Translations under genes and position numbers: made by a program
Shown: positions 1-7,890 of the stretch, one piece after another
How positions within the stretch are numbered: position 1 is the stretch's first letter
Layout: each line of letters opens with the position of its first letter
Origin: Archangiaceae bacterium
GTDB lineage: Bacteria > Myxococcota > Myxococcia > Myxococcales > Myxococcaceae
Direction of reading: 5' to 3'
NCBI GenBank assembly: GCA_016714225.1
Contig: JADJNS010000031.1
Span: 60,079 to 124,078 of the forward strand
Length of the DNA stretch: 64,000 nucleotides
The notes under the pieces: model-generated
What the model was told of the DNA's origin: nothing
Database searches by the model: none
Seen by the model: the letters and a program-made list of their open reading frames with translations, nothing else

Positions 1-655
1 CCTGCAGAAGGGCATTCTGCCCAACAACCTGGTGCTGACCCTCACCGGGGCCGGCCTGCTCTGGTTCGGCTGGTTCGGCTTCAACGCCGGCAGCGCGGTG
101 GCCGCCGAGCACCCGGTCGCCGGAGCGGTCGCGGGCCTCGCTTTCACCACCACCCAGTCGGCCGCCGCGGCCGCGGGGCTCTCGTGGATGCTGGTCGAGC
201 GCTACCACCACGGCAAGGTCACCTCGCTCGGGCTCGCGTCGGGCATCGTGGCGGGCCTGGTGGCGGTGACTCCGGCTGCGGGCCACATTCACCCCGGCTC
301 GGCGCTGCTGCTCGGCGCGGCCGCCTCGCTGGTCTGCTACGCAGCGGTGCAGCTCAAGGGGCGGCTGGGCTACGACGACTCGCTCGACGCATTCGGGGTG
401 CACGGAGTGGGCGGCATCTTCGGCGCGCTGGCGGTGGGGCTGCTCGCCTTCACCCCGGTCGAGGGTGGGCTCGGCCAGCTCGGCAAGCAGGCGCTGGGCG
501 TGGGCGTGGCGGCGGTGTTCGCGGGCCTGGGCACCTTCGTCATCGCCAGCGGAGTGAAGGCGCTGTGGGGCCTGCGCATCGCCGAAACCGAAGAGCGCGA
601 GGGGCTCGACTTGCATGTGCATGGCGAGCGCGGGTACCACTTTGATCAGGTCTGA
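1..655 (+). CDS. amt: Ammonium transporter Amt, C-terminal part (5' end outside window)
   Basis: Inner-membrane ammonium channel, open at the left edge; about 217 residues remain. Seen: the Amt signature LLWFGWFGFNAGSA near the visible start, several hydrophobic helices, and YDDSLDAFGVHGVGGIFGAL, which carries the pore histidine equivalent to E. coli AmtB His318. The tail (AETEEREGLDL..HGERGYHF) matches the cytoplasmic tail of the family, the part that contacts PII. A PII gene starts 18 bp downstream, the usual amt-glnK arrangement. The internal GTG at 32 is not the true start because homology continues upstream of it. Family identification is firm. Confidence 0.96.
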   Translation, partial: LQKGILPNNLVLTLTGAGLLWFGWFGFNAGSAVAAEHPVAGAVAGLAFTTTQSAAAAAGLSWMLVERYHHGKVTSLGLASGIVAGLVAVTPAAGHIHPGSALLLGAAASLVCYAAVQLKGRLGYDDSLDAFGVHGVGGIFGALAVGLLAFTPVEGGLGQLGKQALGVGVAAVFAGLGTFVIASGVKALWGLRIAETEEREGLDLHVHGERGYHFDQV

Positions 656-673
656 GAAGAGAGGGGTGACGCC

Positions 674-1024
674 GTGAAGATGATCATGGCCCTGATTCGC
701 CCCGAGCGACTCGAGGCGGTCGAAGAAGCGCTCGCCAAGGTGCTCGACGAGGGCGACAACTACCGCATCACCGTCGACACCGTAGAGGGCCGCGGCCGCC
801 AGTCGGGCGAGACCGAGTACGTGCGCGGGCGCGCGGTGAAGGTGCGCATGGTGCAGAAGACCCGCGTCACCATCGCGGTGAACGATGCCTACGTCGAAAA
901 GGCCATCGACGCCATCGTCGAGGGCGCTCGCGAGGGCAACGTCGGCGACGGCAAAATCTTCGTGATGCCGCTGGAAGAAGTCGTCCGCATCCGCACGGGC
1001 GAACGCGGCGGCAAGGCCATCTGA
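674..1024 (+). CDS. PII family nitrogen-regulatory protein, atypical T-loop
   Basis: A 116-residue PII signal protein expected to sense ATP/ADP and 2-oxoglutarate and to gate the Amt encoded just upstream. Seen: N-terminal MKMIMALIRPERLEAVEEAL, GRGRQSGETEYVRG, the nucleotide-binding GDGKIFV and the C-terminal RIRTGE. Start is GTG 674 behind a purine-rich GAAGAGAGGGG. Compared with E. coli GlnB/GlnK there is a four-residue insertion near residues 25-30. The position of the uridylylated Tyr51 is Val55; a tyrosine is present only at residue 49, aligned with Leu45. UMP modification of the usual kind is therefore unlikely (inference). It is not named glnB or glnK for this reason. The stop overlaps the next ATG. 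Confidence 0.93.
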   Translation: MKMIMALIRPERLEAVEEALAKVLDEGDNYRITVDTVEGRGRQSGETEYVRGRAVKVRMVQKTRVTIAVNDAYVEKAIDAIVEGAREGNVGDGKIFVMPLEEVVRIRTGERGGKAI

Positions 1025-2340
1025 TGCCCCTCGCGCTCGCTCCCCAGGTCGCTGAACAGCAAGACGCCCTCGCGCCGCGGCCCGAGGCGCAGCTCGCTCC
1101 GGGGCTGGTGATTCGCCGCCTCGAGGGCACCGAGCGGCTGGCCGGCATCGGCAACGCGGTGCACGAAGGCAACTTCAACGTGGTGGCCTCGATCGAGCTC
1201 GAAGGCCCGGTGACCCACCACCTGCTGGTGCGCGCGCTCGAAGAGGTGCAGCGCGAGTACGAGTGCCTGCGGGTCGAGGTGGTGCGCGAGCTGGGCACGC
1301 GCGACCACTACGTGTTCCGCCTGACCCACGAGCGCCCGCGCCTCGAGGTCACCCACGAAGACTGGCGAGCGGTGTGGGACCGGCTGACCAACGAGAGCAT
1401 TCACGGCCTGGCGTGGAAGGTGGTGTGGACGGGGGGGCACCTGGTGGTCGCCGCGCACCACGCCATCACCGACGCGGTGTCGCTCTCGGTGTTCTTCGAC
1501 CGGCTGCTCGAGACCATGGCGCGCACCGCGCAGGGCGTGCTCGAGATTCCTCCGTCGCGGCCGATGCCTCCGCCGATGCACGTGGCGGCGCGCTCGCAGT
1601 GGCCGACGCGCGCCATCGCCCGCATCGGAGCGCAGCGCTTCTTCGGCGGGCTGACCACCGGCCCGCTGGTCGCCGCCGAGCCGCGCGAGCGCCGCTGGTA
1701 CTCGGCGTTTCGCACCTACGAGGTGCCGCACGTGCAGCGGCTGCTCGACCGTTGTCGCGCCGAGGGCGTCACCTTCACCCACGCGCTGTCTGCCGCCGCC
1801 GCGCTCGAGATGGCGGGCCGGGTGAAGAGCAAGCAGCCCTTCACCGTGGCGCTGTGCACGTCGATCGACCTGCGCCGGCTGATTCCCGGCATCGACTCGA
1901 ACACCATGGGCCTGATGTCGTCGGCGGTGCACTCGTTCTTCCCCATCAAGGGGGGCGAGAAGCTCTGGCCGCTGGCGGGGCAGGCCAAGGCCCAGCTCGA
2001 CCGCGCGTTTCGCCGCAACGAGCACCGCGACATGCCGCAGATGCACCGGCTGATCGGAGCGCGCACCGCGGCGTGGCTCGAGAGCGACAACAGCGGGCGC
2101 CCGCGCGATGCCAGCGTGCTGGTCTCGAACGTGGGGCGGCTCGACTGCCTCGACCACGGCACCTTCAAGGCCAAGGGCATGTTCGTGACCGGGCAGATGC
2201 GCGCGTTTGGGAATACGTACATTCTGGTCGCGGCCACGGTGGGTGGGCGGTTGTGTCTGCATCTGGGGTTCCCGACGCCGACGATTTCGGCGGAGGAGGG
2301 TGAGGGAGCGTTGGACCGGATGATGGCGCGGCTGGGGTGA
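1024..2340 (+). CDS. Condensation-domain/PapA-like acyltransferase
   Basis: A 438-residue protein of the CoA-dependent acyltransferase/condensation superfamily, which transfers acyl groups to hydroxyl or amine acceptors. Seen: the catalytic HHxxxD motif as HHAITD at residues 145-150, flanked by a chloramphenicol-acetyltransferase-like core, and a later SIDLRRLIP...N.MGLMSS stretch plus VLVSNVGRLD typical of stand-alone PapA/alcohol acetyltransferase-type members. No carrier-protein or adenylation domain is present, so it is not an NRPS module. It begins inside the stop of the PII gene (TGATG), so translation is probably coupled to amt-PII. The substrate cannot be read from the sequence. Confidence 0.82.
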   Translation: MPLALAPQVAEQQDALAPRPEAQLAPGLVIRRLEGTERLAGIGNAVHEGNFNVVASIELEGPVTHHLLVRALEEVQREYECLRVEVVRELGTRDHYVFRLTHERPRLEVTHEDWRAVWDRLTNESIHGLAWKVVWTGGHLVVAAHHAITDAVSLSVFFDRLLETMARTAQGVLEIPPSRPMPPPMHVAARSQWPTRAIARIGAQRFFGGLTTGPLVAAEPRERRWYSAFRTYEVPHVQRLLDRCRAEGVTFTHALSAAAALEMAGRVKSKQPFTVALCTSIDLRRLIPGIDSNTMGLMSSAVHSFFPIKGGEKLWPLAGQAKAQLDRAFRRNEHRDMPQMHRLIGARTAAWLESDNSGRPRDASVLVSNVGRLDCLDHGTFKAKGMFVTGQMRAFGNTYILVAATVGGRLCLHLGFPTPTISAEEGEGALDRMMARLG

Positions 2341-2349
2341 GTGCGTGGT

Positions 2350-2434
2350 GGGAGCGCGCTGAGCGTGGCGCTGGCTTGAGAAGCCGTTCGTAGCGGGAGC
2401 GCGCTGAGCGTGGCGCTGGCTTGAGAAGCCGTTC
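2350..2434. repeat. Two tandem copies of a 40-bp unit, period 45 bp
   Basis: Positions 2350-2389 and 2395-2434 carry the same 40 bases (GGGAGCGCGCTGAGCGTGGC... to ...AAGCCGTTC) separated by five bases. This lies in the 308-bp spacer 2341-2648, directly after the acyltransferase stop. No gene is visible in that spacer. Confidence 0.9.
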
Positions 2435-2562
2435 ACGTTCACGTTCACGTTCACGTTCACGAACACTGCTGGGCCGCTGCGGGAGAGCTCTGCGTGTGGC
2501 GCTGTCTCGGCGCGGCAGGTGCCTCGCGGGCTTTTGACGTGAACGTGAACGTGAACGTGGAC
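2431..2562. repeat. GTTCAC hexamer array facing a GTGAAC array (inverted)
   Basis: Five consecutive GTTCAC units at 2431-2460 are followed, 78 bases later, by three GTGAAC units at 2539-2556 and a GTGGAC variant. GTGAAC is the reverse complement of GTTCAC, so the transcript could fold an 18-bp stem around a loop of roughly 80 nt. It may end transcription of the acyltransferase operon or simply be expandable satellite DNA; there is no T-tract. Confidence 0.75.
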
Positions 2563-2648
2563 GGCCGTTGACGTCGAAGCCTCCACCTCTCGTCTCCACC
2601 CCCCACCTGCGTTAAGAGACGCCCCGGCCGAGTCACGGAGCGCATCAA

Positions 2649-3308
2649 ATGCGGTACCTGCTCGTACTGTCCTTCCTCACCACCGGCTGCACCTGCCTCG
2701 TACCCGTCGACGAGCTCGATGGCGGAGCCGGAGGCTCAGGCGGAGGCGCCGCGTCGGCCGGCGGCGCCGGCGGCGGCTCAGCCGGCGGCACCAGCGGCCC
2801 CCTCGACGCCGGCTGCACGGCCCCTACCGATTGCATGGGTACCCGCCCCAGCTCGCAGTGGTGCGGCGTGGCGGGCGGGCTGGGCTTCAGCTGCGTCGAC
2901 CACCGCTGCCTGTGGGAGTGCAACGGCGGCCGGGTGTGCAGCACCGACTTCACCTCAGACGGGGGCTGCATCACCTGCGGCACCGGCACCCCCGTCTGCC
3001 GCGGCCGGGGCTTCTGCCAGGGCTCGACCACCCGCGCCGCCATCGTCGAGAGCAGCGGCTGCGCGACCTGGCCAGGCACCACCTTGCCCTTCGACCGGGT
3101 GACGGTGAGCGGTGGCGGCAGCTGCCGCTACCGCGCGTACCAGACCGCGGGCACGCAGGAGCTGGGCACCTTCGACGAGCTGGCCAGCGGCGACTTTCTC
3201 GCCGACTTCCCCGACTTCGGAGGCACCTGCACCGGCTCGAGCCTGCCCACCGGCCTCGAGCGGTGGGTGTTCAACTGCCCGGCGTGCCAGTTCGTGCTGC
3301 GCTTCTAG
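2649..3308 (+). CDS. Cysteine-rich lipoprotein, function unknown
   Basis: A 219-residue probable lipoprotein. Seen: a short signal peptide ending in a lipobox-like LTTGC at residues 10-14, a flexible Gly/Ala/Ser linker at about residues 25-50, then a domain with many cysteines (CTAPTDC, WCGV, CVDHRCLWEC, CITCGTGTPVC, CPAC) likely paired in disulfides on the outside of the inner or outer membrane. I recognise no enzyme motif. The 3' end overlaps the convergent membrane-protein gene by 38 bp. Lipidation is predicted from the lipobox; the role is unknown. Confidence 0.75.
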   Translation: MRYLLVLSFLTTGCTCLVPVDELDGGAGGSGGGAASAGGAGGGSAGGTSGPLDAGCTAPTDCMGTRPSSQWCGVAGGLGFSCVDHRCLWECNGGRVCSTDFTSDGGCITCGTGTPVCRGRGFCQGSTTRAAIVESSGCATWPGTTLPFDRVTVSGGGSCRYRAYQTAGTQELGTFDELASGDFLADFPDFGGTCTGSSLPTGLERWVFNCPACQFVLRF

Positions 3309-3924
3309 CGGTGAGCGACATCCACACCAGGGCGAGCGCGAAGTCGACCCGCTGCAGCGGCGCGAGGCCGAAGGTGGTCTCGGTGCCCAGCGCCATCTGC
3401 CGCACGAAGATGGCGATGGTGAAGACCATGCTCACCACCAGCGCGAAGGCCACGCCGCGCAGCGCCGGCACCCGCCAGGTGCCGAGCATCACGCACACCA
3501 GGGCGGCCACCGCGGGCAGCCCGCAGGTCAGCAGCATGATGCCGTGCACGGTCTGACCGAAGCGCCACGAGGGCATCAGCACCACTCCGATGCCCGCCAC
3601 GCAGGCGATGGCACCCAGCACCCGCACCGCGCGCGCCAGGCGGCGGCGCTCTTCGAACACCCGCGGCGCCAGCTGGAAGAAGGGCCCCAGCGCCAGCGCG
3701 AACACCAGCTGCCCCAGCTCGGCCAGCCGCGAGCCCAGCGGGTTGGGCGTGCCGTTGAGCGCGGTCGGCCGCATCAGGTCGCAGTAGTAGTTGAAGAGAA
3801 AGCTGTGCCCGACCCGGGTCGGCTCTTCCCAGGTACCGCCCGGGTAGGCCGCCGCGGCACCCACATAGAGGCCGACGAACAGCAAGAGCAGGGCCGGTAC
3901 GGCGAGAGCGGCGGTTCTCCACAT
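3271..3924 (-). CDS. Multi-pass membrane protein (DUF998-like)
   Basis: A 217-residue integral membrane protein with about six hydrophobic helices. The start chosen is ATG 3924 (MWRTAALAVPALLLLFVG), because in-frame sequence further upstream reads into the divergent kinase gene and is not membrane-like. A conserved-looking extracytoplasmic segment follows helix 1 (YPGGTWEEPTRVGHSFLFNY, then a CDLMRPTALNG stretch). This resembles the DUF998/YwaF-like family of uncharacterised membrane proteins, but the assignment is tentative. It is transcribed divergently from the sensor kinase at 3956, with 31 bp between the starts. Confidence 0.72.
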   Translation of the reverse strand: MWRTAALAVPALLLLFVGLYVGAAAAYPGGTWEEPTRVGHSFLFNYYCDLMRPTALNGTPNPLGSRLAELGQLVFALALGPFFQLAPRVFEERRRLARAVRVLGAIACVAGIGVVLMPSWRFGQTVHGIMLLTCGLPAVAALVCVMLGTWRVPALRGVAFALVVSMVFTIAIFVRQMALGTETTFGLAPLQRVDFALALVWMSLTARSAARTGTPGS

Positions 3925-3955
3925 CGGGGGACCCGAGAGTATAAGCGGTAGAGAC

Positions 3956-6196
3956 GTGTCCGGCCCCCTGCACGGCGACGCTCTGCTCAGAGTCCTCACC
4001 GAGGTCGCGCTCGGCTTCCAGCGAGAGCAGACCCCGCAGGGGGTCATCACCTGCGCTGGAGAGGCGCTGCGCGCCCACCAGCTCTCGCTCGCCATCCTGC
4101 AGCGCGATGGAGACGTGACCCGCATTCGCTACGCCAACGTGGCCCCCGAGCTGCGGCTCGACACCCCCGCCTTCGAGGGCCGTGCGGTGCCGGTGTCGCA
4201 GCTGACGAGGGTGGCGGCGGCAGGTCGCGGGGCGGTGCTCATCGGCGACGTGCGGCAGGCGACCGAGAAGTTCTTCGAGAAGCACCGCGCCGGGCAGCTC
4301 GACGAGGTGCCCCGCCTGCTCGACGCCGCGTCGTTTCAGAAGGTCAGCATGATGGTGCTGGTCATCGACGGGCAGCTGTGGGGCGGCTTCACCCTGGGTG
4401 GCGTGGCCCTCGAAGAGAGCGACCTGCCCGCCATCACCTTGTTCGGCCTGCAGCTCAACGCCGCGCTGCAGGCCGCCGAGCTCAACGAGCGGCTCGAGCA
4501 ACGCCGCCGCGAGCAAGAGGCGGTGAACGCCATCGCCACCATGCGCCTCGATGCCGGCGGCGGCACCAACACCCGGGTGCTGCTCGAGGCGGTGGCCAAG
4601 GCCACCAGCAGCGACTCGAGCGCGCTGTTCATCTACGACGGCGCCACCGACGAGTACGTGATGTTCGACGAGCCCTGGGGCGCGCCCGAGTCGATGAGCA
4701 AGCTGTTTCGCCGGGTGAAGCCCGGGGCCTTTCCGGTGGCGCTCAACACCATGCACGTGAGCGAGCTGCAGACCGGCCGCGAGCGGGTCGAGGGCGAGGG
4801 GTTTCGCTGGTTCGCCAACGTGCCGCTCGAGCTCGAAGGCCGTCGGAACGCCTGGCTGGTGATGGCGCGGCGCTCGAACGCCGGCTACTCGCCCACCGAG
4901 CTGGCCACCGCCGCCACCCTGGGCGTGCAGGTGAACACGCTCATCGAGCGCTCGCGGCTCTACAACCAGCTCTCGGGCCGGGTACGGCAGCTGTCGCTGC
5001 TGTTCGACCTGGCCCGCGCGGGCACCTCGGCGCGCGAGGTGGGGCCGCTGGTCGACCGCCTGCTCGCGCTGCTGGTCGAGAACCTGCCCTGCGACGCGGC
5101 CTCCATCGTCTACGTGAGCGGCAACGAGCTGGTGCTGGGAGGGTGGACGCCACGGGCCGGGGTGGGGCTGCCGCCGACCCTCTCGATGCCCAGCATCAAG
5201 CTCGACGAAGACAGCATCACCGCGCGGGCGCTGCGCGAGCTCAAGGGGCAGCGGGTCAGCCTCGCCGAGTCGACCGGCCGCACCCGCAAAGAGATGCAGG
5301 CGTTCAACGCCTCGCACCTGATGGCCGCGCCGCTGCTGGTGGGCCAGCGCAAGTTCGGCGCGCTGATGGTGGGGCGGCTGGCCGACGTGCCGTTCAGCGA
5401 CGACGAGCTCAAGCTGATGGACAGCTGCGCCGCGCAGGTCTCGGTGCTGGTCGAGCACGTGAAGCTGTTCGACGACCTGCGCTCGTCGTACTCGAGCCTC
5501 GAGAAGGCGCAGGCCGAGGTGGTGCGCCACGAGCGGCTCGCCGCGCTGGGCGAGCTGGCCGCGGTGATGGCCCACGAGGTGCGCAACCCCCTGGGCGTCA
5601 TCTTCAACTCGCTCACCAGCTTGAAGAAGCGCGCCGGCAACGACGGTGAGGCCGCGCTGCTGTTGGGCATCGTGGGCGAAGAGGCCGACCGGTTGAACCG
5701 CATCGTCGGCGACCTGCTCGACTTCGCCCGGCCCTACGAGGCCGAGCGCGCCCCCATCGAGCTCGAGCCCATCGTGGCCTCGGCGGTCGAGGCCGCCTCG
5801 GCGTCGAGCTCGGCGCAGGTGAAGGTGGTCACCGAGTTCGAGGGGGTGCTGCCGCGCTTCGTGGTCGACGGGCACCTGGTGCGGCAGGCGCTGGTGAACC
5901 TGGTGGTGAACGCGATTCAGGCGATGCCCAAGGGCGGCACCTGCACGGTGCGGGTGTCGGCGCAGCAGAAGAACGGAGTCGCCCAGGCCCGCATCGAGGT
6001 CTGTGACGAGGGCGTGGGCATCTCGCCCGCCACCGAGAAGCACATCTTTCAGCCGTTCTTCACCACCAAGGCCACCGGCACCGGGCTGGGGCTGGCAGTG
6101 GTCAAGCGCATCGTCGACGCGCACCACGGAGAAATCAGCGTGCGCAGCGCGATGGGTGGAGGCACCACGTTCACCATCACGCTGCCGTCGAGCTGA
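3956..6196 (+). CDS. Cytoplasmic sensor histidine kinase with GAF-type domains
   Basis: A 746-residue kinase without transmembrane helices. The first 520 residues form several GAF-like sensor segments, implying a soluble ligand or redox/light input. Then come a short coiled coil, the HisKA H-box (LAAVMAHEVRNPLGV, phospho-His near residue 539), the N-box (VNLVVNAIQAMPKGG), the G1 box (CDEGVGIS, about 683) and the F/G2 boxes (FQPFFTTKATGTGLGLAVVKR). All catalytic boxes are intact. Start is GTG 3956. No response regulator is adjacent, so it is an orphan kinase whose partner is elsewhere. Confidence 0.93.
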   Translation: MSGPLHGDALLRVLTEVALGFQREQTPQGVITCAGEALRAHQLSLAILQRDGDVTRIRYANVAPELRLDTPAFEGRAVPVSQLTRVAAAGRGAVLIGDVRQATEKFFEKHRAGQLDEVPRLLDAASFQKVSMMVLVIDGQLWGGFTLGGVALEESDLPAITLFGLQLNAALQAAELNERLEQRRREQEAVNAIATMRLDAGGGTNTRVLLEAVAKATSSDSSALFIYDGATDEYVMFDEPWGAPESMSKLFRRVKPGAFPVALNTMHVSELQTGRERVEGEGFRWFANVPLELEGRRNAWLVMARRSNAGYSPTELATAATLGVQVNTLIERSRLYNQLSGRVRQLSLLFDLARAGTSAREVGPLVDRLLALLVENLPCDAASIVYVSGNELVLGGWTPRAGVGLPPTLSMPSIKLDEDSITARALRELKGQRVSLAESTGRTRKEMQAFNASHLMAAPLLVGQRKFGALMVGRLADVPFSDDELKLMDSCAAQVSVLVEHVKLFDDLRSSYSSLEKAQAEVVRHERLAALGELAAVMAHEVRNPLGVIFNSLTSLKKRAGNDGEAALLLGIVGEEADRLNRIVGDLLDFARPYEAERAPIELEPIVASAVEAASASSSAQVKVVTEFEGVLPRFVVDGHLVRQALVNLVVNAIQAMPKGGTCTVRVSAQQKNGVAQARIEVCDEGVGISPATEKHIFQPFFTTKATGTGLGLAVVKRIVDAHHGEISVRSAMGGGTTFTITLPSS

Positions 6197-6203
6197 TGCG
6201 TCT

Positions 6204-6632
6204 TCAGGTCGGGAAGTCGAGGCGGCCCAGCTCGGCGTTGTCGTAGAGCAGCTCGCCGTTGCTGTGGCGGCGCACTTCGACCGAGAGCTTGTAGCTGCGC
6301 TCGACGTCGGTGGCGGGCAGGAAGCCGTTCTGCAGGTTCCAGGGCGAAGCGGGCATGAACTTCACGCCTTCCCACTTCTGCGAGAAAATCTCGTCGCCGC
6401 CGTCGCTCACCACGCGCAGCACCACGTCGCACTCGACCGGCACGTTGCCGGTGCTCTTGATGTCGACGATGAGGTCGACGCGGTGACCGGGCTGCGGGTC
6501 GGCGGTGGCGACCTCGACCTTCGCCTCGAAGCCGTAGGTCAGGTAGTCGGCGGGGAGGTTGCCGGCGGTACCGCCGCACGCCGACGTCAGCGCGAGCAGT
6601 GTCACAGCGATGTGCGGCAGTCCCCTCTTCAC
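6204..6632 (-). CDS. Small lipoprotein, function unknown
   Basis: A 142-residue probable lipoprotein starting at GTG 6632 behind a strong GAGGGGGGAAG ribosome-binding site. The signal peptide ends in a lipobox (LALTSAC, Cys at residue 19), followed by a single compact beta-rich domain (YGFEAKVEVATADPQPGHRVDLIVDIKSTGNVPVECDV is typical of an immunoglobulin/CARDB-like fold). It ends eight bases from the convergent kinase stop. The 179-bp spacer behind it (6633-6811) shows no further gene. Function unknown. Confidence 0.72.
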   Translation of the reverse strand: MKRGLPHIAVTLLALTSACGGTAGNLPADYLTYGFEAKVEVATADPQPGHRVDLIVDIKSTGNVPVECDVVLRVVSDGGDEIFSQKWEGVKFMPASPWNLQNGFLPATDVERSYKLSVEVRRHSNGELLYDNAELGRLDFPT

Positions 6633-6811
6633 GGTCTTCCCCCCTCTGCGAAACCCGGGCCGCGCGTTACCGATCAGCCCTAGCCCTACGAACGTGACGC
6701 CCCTTTACCGGGTTGGATAAGCGGCGCGGCACACAGCACGAGACACTGTGCACGGCTGTGGGCAATTGAGCGCGCCCCAGAGCGCCAGGTGTCGCGCGAA
6801 GGCGACGGGGG

Positions 6812-7558
6812 CTACTGCGGCCGCGGGGCCTGCGCTTCAATCATCGGCAGCTTCTCGACGGCCTTGTTGCCGGCCGAGTCGTACGCCTCGAGCCAGATTT
6901 TGTAGGCGCGGCCGTCATCGAAGGTGAAGGTGCCCGAGCAGGCGTCGTGACCGAGCACCGCGTCTCCGCCGTTGATGACCACCGGGTAGACCTGCTTGGC
7001 GGGGTTGCCGCGCGCCCGCTGCACCGTGGCCACGAAGTACGCCGGCCCCTCTTCTTCGAGCGTGGTGCGAATCTTCAGCTGCCGGGTGAGCCCGTCGGAC
7101 TCTTTCTTGTAGAGGCCCTCGGCCACCGCGGGCTTCACCTGGTAGCGCGGGGCCGAGGTGTCGGCGATGGCTCCGGTGCGCCAGGTCAGGGTCTCGGCCG
7201 CGTTCGGGTTGAGCACCTTGTAGCCGGGCAGCAGCTTCTCGATGGCCAGGGTGTAGCTCTGGTTGGGCATCAGCTCGGAGGCCGGCTTGAGCATCACCGC
7301 CACCCGCTTCATCGACGAGCTCCAGCCGCGCTGCACGGTGACCCGCACCTCGTCGTTGCCCGAGCGCAGCACCAGCTCGCCGCCGCCCACCAGCTTGCTC
7401 ACCCGCGCCGCGTCGCTCCCGGTGCCCTCGAGAATGAACTTCGCGTTGAGCGGTATCACCGCGCCCGGAGCGGGAAAGACGTACAGCCCGTCGGCTTCGC
7501 ACTTCGCGTACGCCTGAGCGGCGACGCACGACACCAGCACCAGGGCGAGACGGCTCAT
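6812..7558 (-). CDS. Secreted Ig-like protein, function unknown
   Basis: A 248-residue exported protein. It has a signal peptide (MSRLALVLVSCVAAQAYA, cleavage likely after AYA) and then a bacterial-Ig-like fold: repeated beta-strand patterns such as PNQSYTLAIEKLL and a terminal VWLEAYDSAGNKA-like strand that is characteristic of Ig-like adhesin or periplasmic domains. Two cysteines in the mature part (residues about 20 and 210) could form a disulfide. There are no catalytic motifs. It runs in the same direction as the DUF3467 gene 20 bp upstream and could share its promoter. Confidence 0.7.
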   Translation of the reverse strand: MSRLALVLVSCVAAQAYAKCEADGLYVFPAPGAVIPLNAKFILEGTGSDAARVSKLVGGGELVLRSGNDEVRVTVQRGWSSSMKRVAVMLKPASELMPNQSYTLAIEKLLPGYKVLNPNAAETLTWRTGAIADTSAPRYQVKPAVAEGLYKKESDGLTRQLKIRTTLEEEGPAYFVATVQRARGNPAKQVYPVVINGGDAVLGHDACSGTFTFDDGRAYKIWLEAYDSAGNKAVEKLPMIEAQAPRPQ

Positions 7559-7577
7559 ACGGTTCTTCGAAGAAGAC

Positions 7578-7871
7578 TCAGTGTACCGGGTTGTCCGGGT
7601 CGGTGATTTCGATCGGCCCGAAGCGCGCCTCGAACTTGGCCAGGTTGTCTTGCATGGCCATGAACAGGCGCTTCATGTGTTTGGGGTTGGTGATGATGCG
7701 GCTCTTCACCTTCGCGCGCGGCTGCTGCGGCTGCACGTAGATGAAGTCCAACGTGAACTCGGTCTCGGTGTGATTGACCAGCGCCATGTTCACGTACTGA
7801 CCCCCCGCCACGTCGTCATCGAGCTGAATCTGCAGCTGAATCTCGGGAGGCTTGCCGGGAGCATCTGCCAT
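7578..7871 (-). CDS. DUF3467 family protein
   Basis: A 97-residue cytosolic protein starting at ATG 7871 (MADAPGKPPEIQLQIQLDDD). The pattern GGQYVNMALVNHTETEFTLDFIYVQPQQPRAKVKSRIITNPKHMKRL is the hallmark of the widespread, uncharacterised DUF3467 family; length fits. A longer reading frame exists upstream but would run through the divergent hydrolase start, so it was discarded. The hydrolase gene starts 20 bp away on the other strand, so the two promoters must overlap. Confidence 0.88.
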   Translation of the reverse strand: MADAPGKPPEIQLQIQLDDDVAGGQYVNMALVNHTETEFTLDFIYVQPQQPRAKVKSRIITNPKHMKRLFMAMQDNLAKFEARFGPIEITDPDNPVH

Positions 7872-7890
7872 AGTGGCCGTCGTGCATAGC

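Noticed and set aside
674..1024. Calling the PII protein NifI (nitrogenase-linked)
   Set aside because: It shares a missing Tyr51 with NifI types, but it is adjacent to amt and no nif genes are seen, so the specific name is not supported.
2350..2460. Could the direct repeats be a CRISPR array?
   Set aside because: Only two 40-bp units with a five-base gap, then hexamers; no spacers of 30-40 bp and no cas genes in the window.
3305..6127. Very long minus-strand open frame opposite the GAF histidine kinase
   Set aside because: High GC removes stop codons from antisense frames. The plus-strand kinase has a complete set of domains, the antisense translation is low-complexity Arg/His/Gly/Leu.
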